From NCBI GenBank assembly GCA_025936595.1, contig JAICTB010000145.1, positions 1 through 6,023 of the forward strand: 6,023 nt of DNA, written 5' to 3'. Origin of the DNA: Thermoleophilia bacterium (GTDB lineage Bacteria > Actinomycetota > Thermoleophilia > Gaiellales > Gaiellaceae). The number at the start of each line of letters is the position of its first letter. Position 1 is the stretch's first letter. The notes under the pieces were generated by a model. That model had not been told where the DNA came from, did no database searches, and worked only from the letters and a program-made list of their open reading frames with translations. Shown here piece after piece: positions 4,883 to 6,023 of the stretch. Both the position numbers and the translations under genes were made by a program.

Positions 4883-5449
4883 CTACGAGTGCGTCGACGC
4901 GACCACGTAAGCGGCCACATCCTGGATCTGCTTGTCGCTCAGCTGGCCCTTGAACGCGGGCATGGGGCCGCCGCCGACCTCGACCTGGTGCACGACCGTG
5001 TCGAGCGGCGGCTTCAGGTCGTCGAGGTTCGGGCCGATGGTGCCGGTCGAGCCCGCCGCCTTGAGCGTGTGGCAGCTGCCGCAGCCGGCCGAGGCGAAGA
5101 CCGCCCTCCCGGCGGTTGCGTCGCCCCGGGCGGGCGCCGCGGGCGGTGGGGCGGCGCTCGTCGAGCTCTGCTGCGTCTGCGTCGTCGTCGTCGCGGCGGG
5201 CTGCTCGCTGCCCGTCGCCTCCGACTTCTCCTTGCCGAAGACGAGCACCGCCGCCATCATCGCGACGAAGAAGAGCACGCAGACCGCGACGTACCAGCCG
5301 AGGCCGCGTCCGGGAAAGTTCGGATTGAGCACCGGCAGGACGAACGATGAAACGAGCGCGAAGAGAATGAAGACAGCCGCGACCGCAATGAGCCCGATCT
5401 TGTTGCCGGTCGAGAGCCCGGCAACGACGAGTGAAACCGTCGAGAGCAT
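4883..5449 (-). CDS. Membrane-anchored c-type cytochrome (class I)
   Basis: This 188-residue protein has two predicted membrane spans, about 17-40 (IGLIAVAAVFILFALVSSF) and 51-72 (GWYVAVCVLFFVAMMAAVLV). A flexible linker rich in Thr, Gln, Ser, Ala and Pro follows (about 78-108), then one class I cytochrome c domain (109-188). Haem is attached through CGSCH (123-127) with His127 as proximal ligand. Met163 in GGPMPAF is the likely distal ligand. The C-terminal helix DKQIQDVAAYVVAS completes the fold. The haem domain must lie outside the membrane, where it would pass electrons among respiratory complexes; the partner is unknown. It starts 21 nt after the aquaporin-like stop on the same strand, so the two are probably co-transcribed. 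No Shine-Dalgarno precedes ATG at 5449, and no better in-frame start exists. A TAGCTT box (5459-5464) 9 nt upstream offers an alternative own promoter. Confidence 0.9.
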   Translation of the reverse strand: MLSTVSLVVAGLSTGNKIGLIAVAAVFILFALVSSFVLPVLNPNFPGRGLGWYVAVCVLFFVAMMAAVLVFGKEKSEATGSEQPAATTTTQTQQSSTSAAPPPAAPARGDATAGRAVFASAGCGSCHTLKAAGSTGTIGPNLDDLKPPLDTVVHQVEVGGGPMPAFKGQLSDKQIQDVAAYVVASTHS

Positions 5450-5470
5450 CGGTGGAGGAAGCTATCGAAA

Positions 5471-6023
5471 CTAGGAAAGTGCCGCGTCGCCGGGCCGCGG
5501 CTCGTCGACGCCGCTCTCCGGTGGCCCGACCGGCACGGGGCGCGCCGGGCGGAGGTAGAGCAATTCGTAGACCGACGCCGCGATCACCGCGCCCGCAAAC
5601 GGGCCGACGTACCAGACCCAGAAGTGCGACCAGTGGTTGCCGACGAATTGAGGTCCGAACGCGCGCGCGGGGTTCATCGCGCCGCCGGTGAGCCCGTAGG
5701 CCATTAGGACGCCGAACGCGATCGTGAAGCCGATGCCGAGACCCGAGATCTGCTGGAACGAGCCGCGCGGGTCGACTGCCGTTGCAAAGATCACCCAGAG
5801 CAGGAAAAACGTAAGGATCGCTTCGATCACGACGCCCGCCCCCGACCCGATGCCCGAGCCGAGCGCCGGGACGCCGAGGTTCGACGCGTTCTCGGGGCCA
5901 GACGGGAGCACCCAGCGCAGGAGAAGCGCGGCGAGCGCAGCGCCGCCGAACTGCACGAGCCAGTACACGAGCGCAAGGCCCGCGCTGATACGGCGCGTGA
6001 CGAGAAAGCCGAGCGTGACGGCC
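5471..6023 (-). CDS. Aquaporin / MIP-family channel (N-terminus outside the window)
   Basis: At least 183 C-terminal residues are visible in a frame open to the right edge. The first visible residues, AVTLGFLVTRRISAG, are what follows the first NPA motif in this family (NPAVTLG). The second NPA box is complete in GGAMNPARAFGPQF, including the pore arginine after NPA. Hydrophobic spans include ALVYWLVQFGGAALAALLLR, VIEAILTFFLLWVIFATAV, GFTIAFGVLMAYGLTGG and WVWYVGPFAGAVIAASVYEL. These match the second half of the six-helix channel that conducts water or small neutral solutes across the cytoplasmic membrane. A hydrophilic Pro/Arg-rich tail of about 25 residues follows the last helix. Water versus glycerol selectivity cannot be settled without the N-terminal half. 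GTG at 5968 is internal, not the real start. The cytochrome c gene follows 21 nt after the stop. Confidence 0.9.
   Translation of the reverse strand, partial: AVTLGFLVTRRISAGLALVYWLVQFGGAALAALLLRWVLPSGPENASNLGVPALGSGIGSGAGVVIEAILTFFLLWVIFATAVDPRGSFQQISGLGIGFTIAFGVLMAYGLTGGAMNPARAFGPQFVGNHWSHFWVWYVGPFAGAVIAASVYELLYLRPARPVPVGPPESGVDEPRPGDAALS

Noticed and set aside
4738..4920. Short minus-strand frame of 60 codons after the cytochrome gene
   Set aside because: It starts inside the cytochrome coding region, has no recognisable motif and crosses the hairpin at 4838-4858.

Overview
The window is a GC-rich stretch (roughly 70% G+C by eye) from a chromosome that looks actinobacterial, most plausibly Thermoleophilia (Gaiellales or Solirubrobacterales type). 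This is inferred from the codon bias, the tRNA genes lacking an encoded CCA, the GTG start, TANNNT boxes placed just ahead of start codons, and the pairing of a LigC-type ATP-dependent ligase with a stand-alone LigD-type polymerase domain. No plasmid, phage, IS or CRISPR hallmark is visible.

Layout from left to right. (1) 1-420, minus: an open reading frame running off the left edge. Its distal part is the N-terminus of a DUF892/YciE-YciF-like ferritin-like protein, preceded in the same frame, with no stop codon, by a 94-codon unknown domain. (2) 440-1447, plus: a complete ATP-dependent DNA ligase, divergent from (1). (3) 1391-1678, minus: a small XRE-family HTH protein whose 3' end overlaps the ligase by 57 nt. 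(4) 1712-1850: a 58-bp tandem repeat containing paired hairpins, plus a terminator-like hairpin at the end of the next gene. (5) 1849-3093, minus: a secreted clan GH-A glycoside hydrolase. (6) 3138-4025, minus: a LigD-type polymerase/primase domain protein. (7) 4048-4341, plus: a GroES-like co-chaperonin with no GroEL beside it, divergent from (6) with only 22 bp between them. (8) 4367-4722, plus: three consecutive serine tRNAs (anticodons CGA, GGA, GCT). (9) 4883-5449 and 5471-6023, minus: a membrane-anchored cytochrome c behind an aquaporin-family channel that runs off the right edge.

The functional core is probably DNA repair. The ligase and the polymerase are the two enzymes that act together in bacterial end joining and, in mycobacteria (LigC with Prim-PolC), in gap filling and excision repair. 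Here they are separate genes on opposite strands of one neighbourhood, with no Ku gene in view and a secreted hydrolase and a regulator between them. The tRNA cluster and the aquaporin/cytochrome pair look like unrelated neighbours.

The points most worth checking are the missing stop codon at 139-150, the 58-bp hairpin repeat upstream of the HTH gene, the face-to-face promoter between the polymerase and GroES-like genes, and the recurrent leaderless-type promoter geometry.
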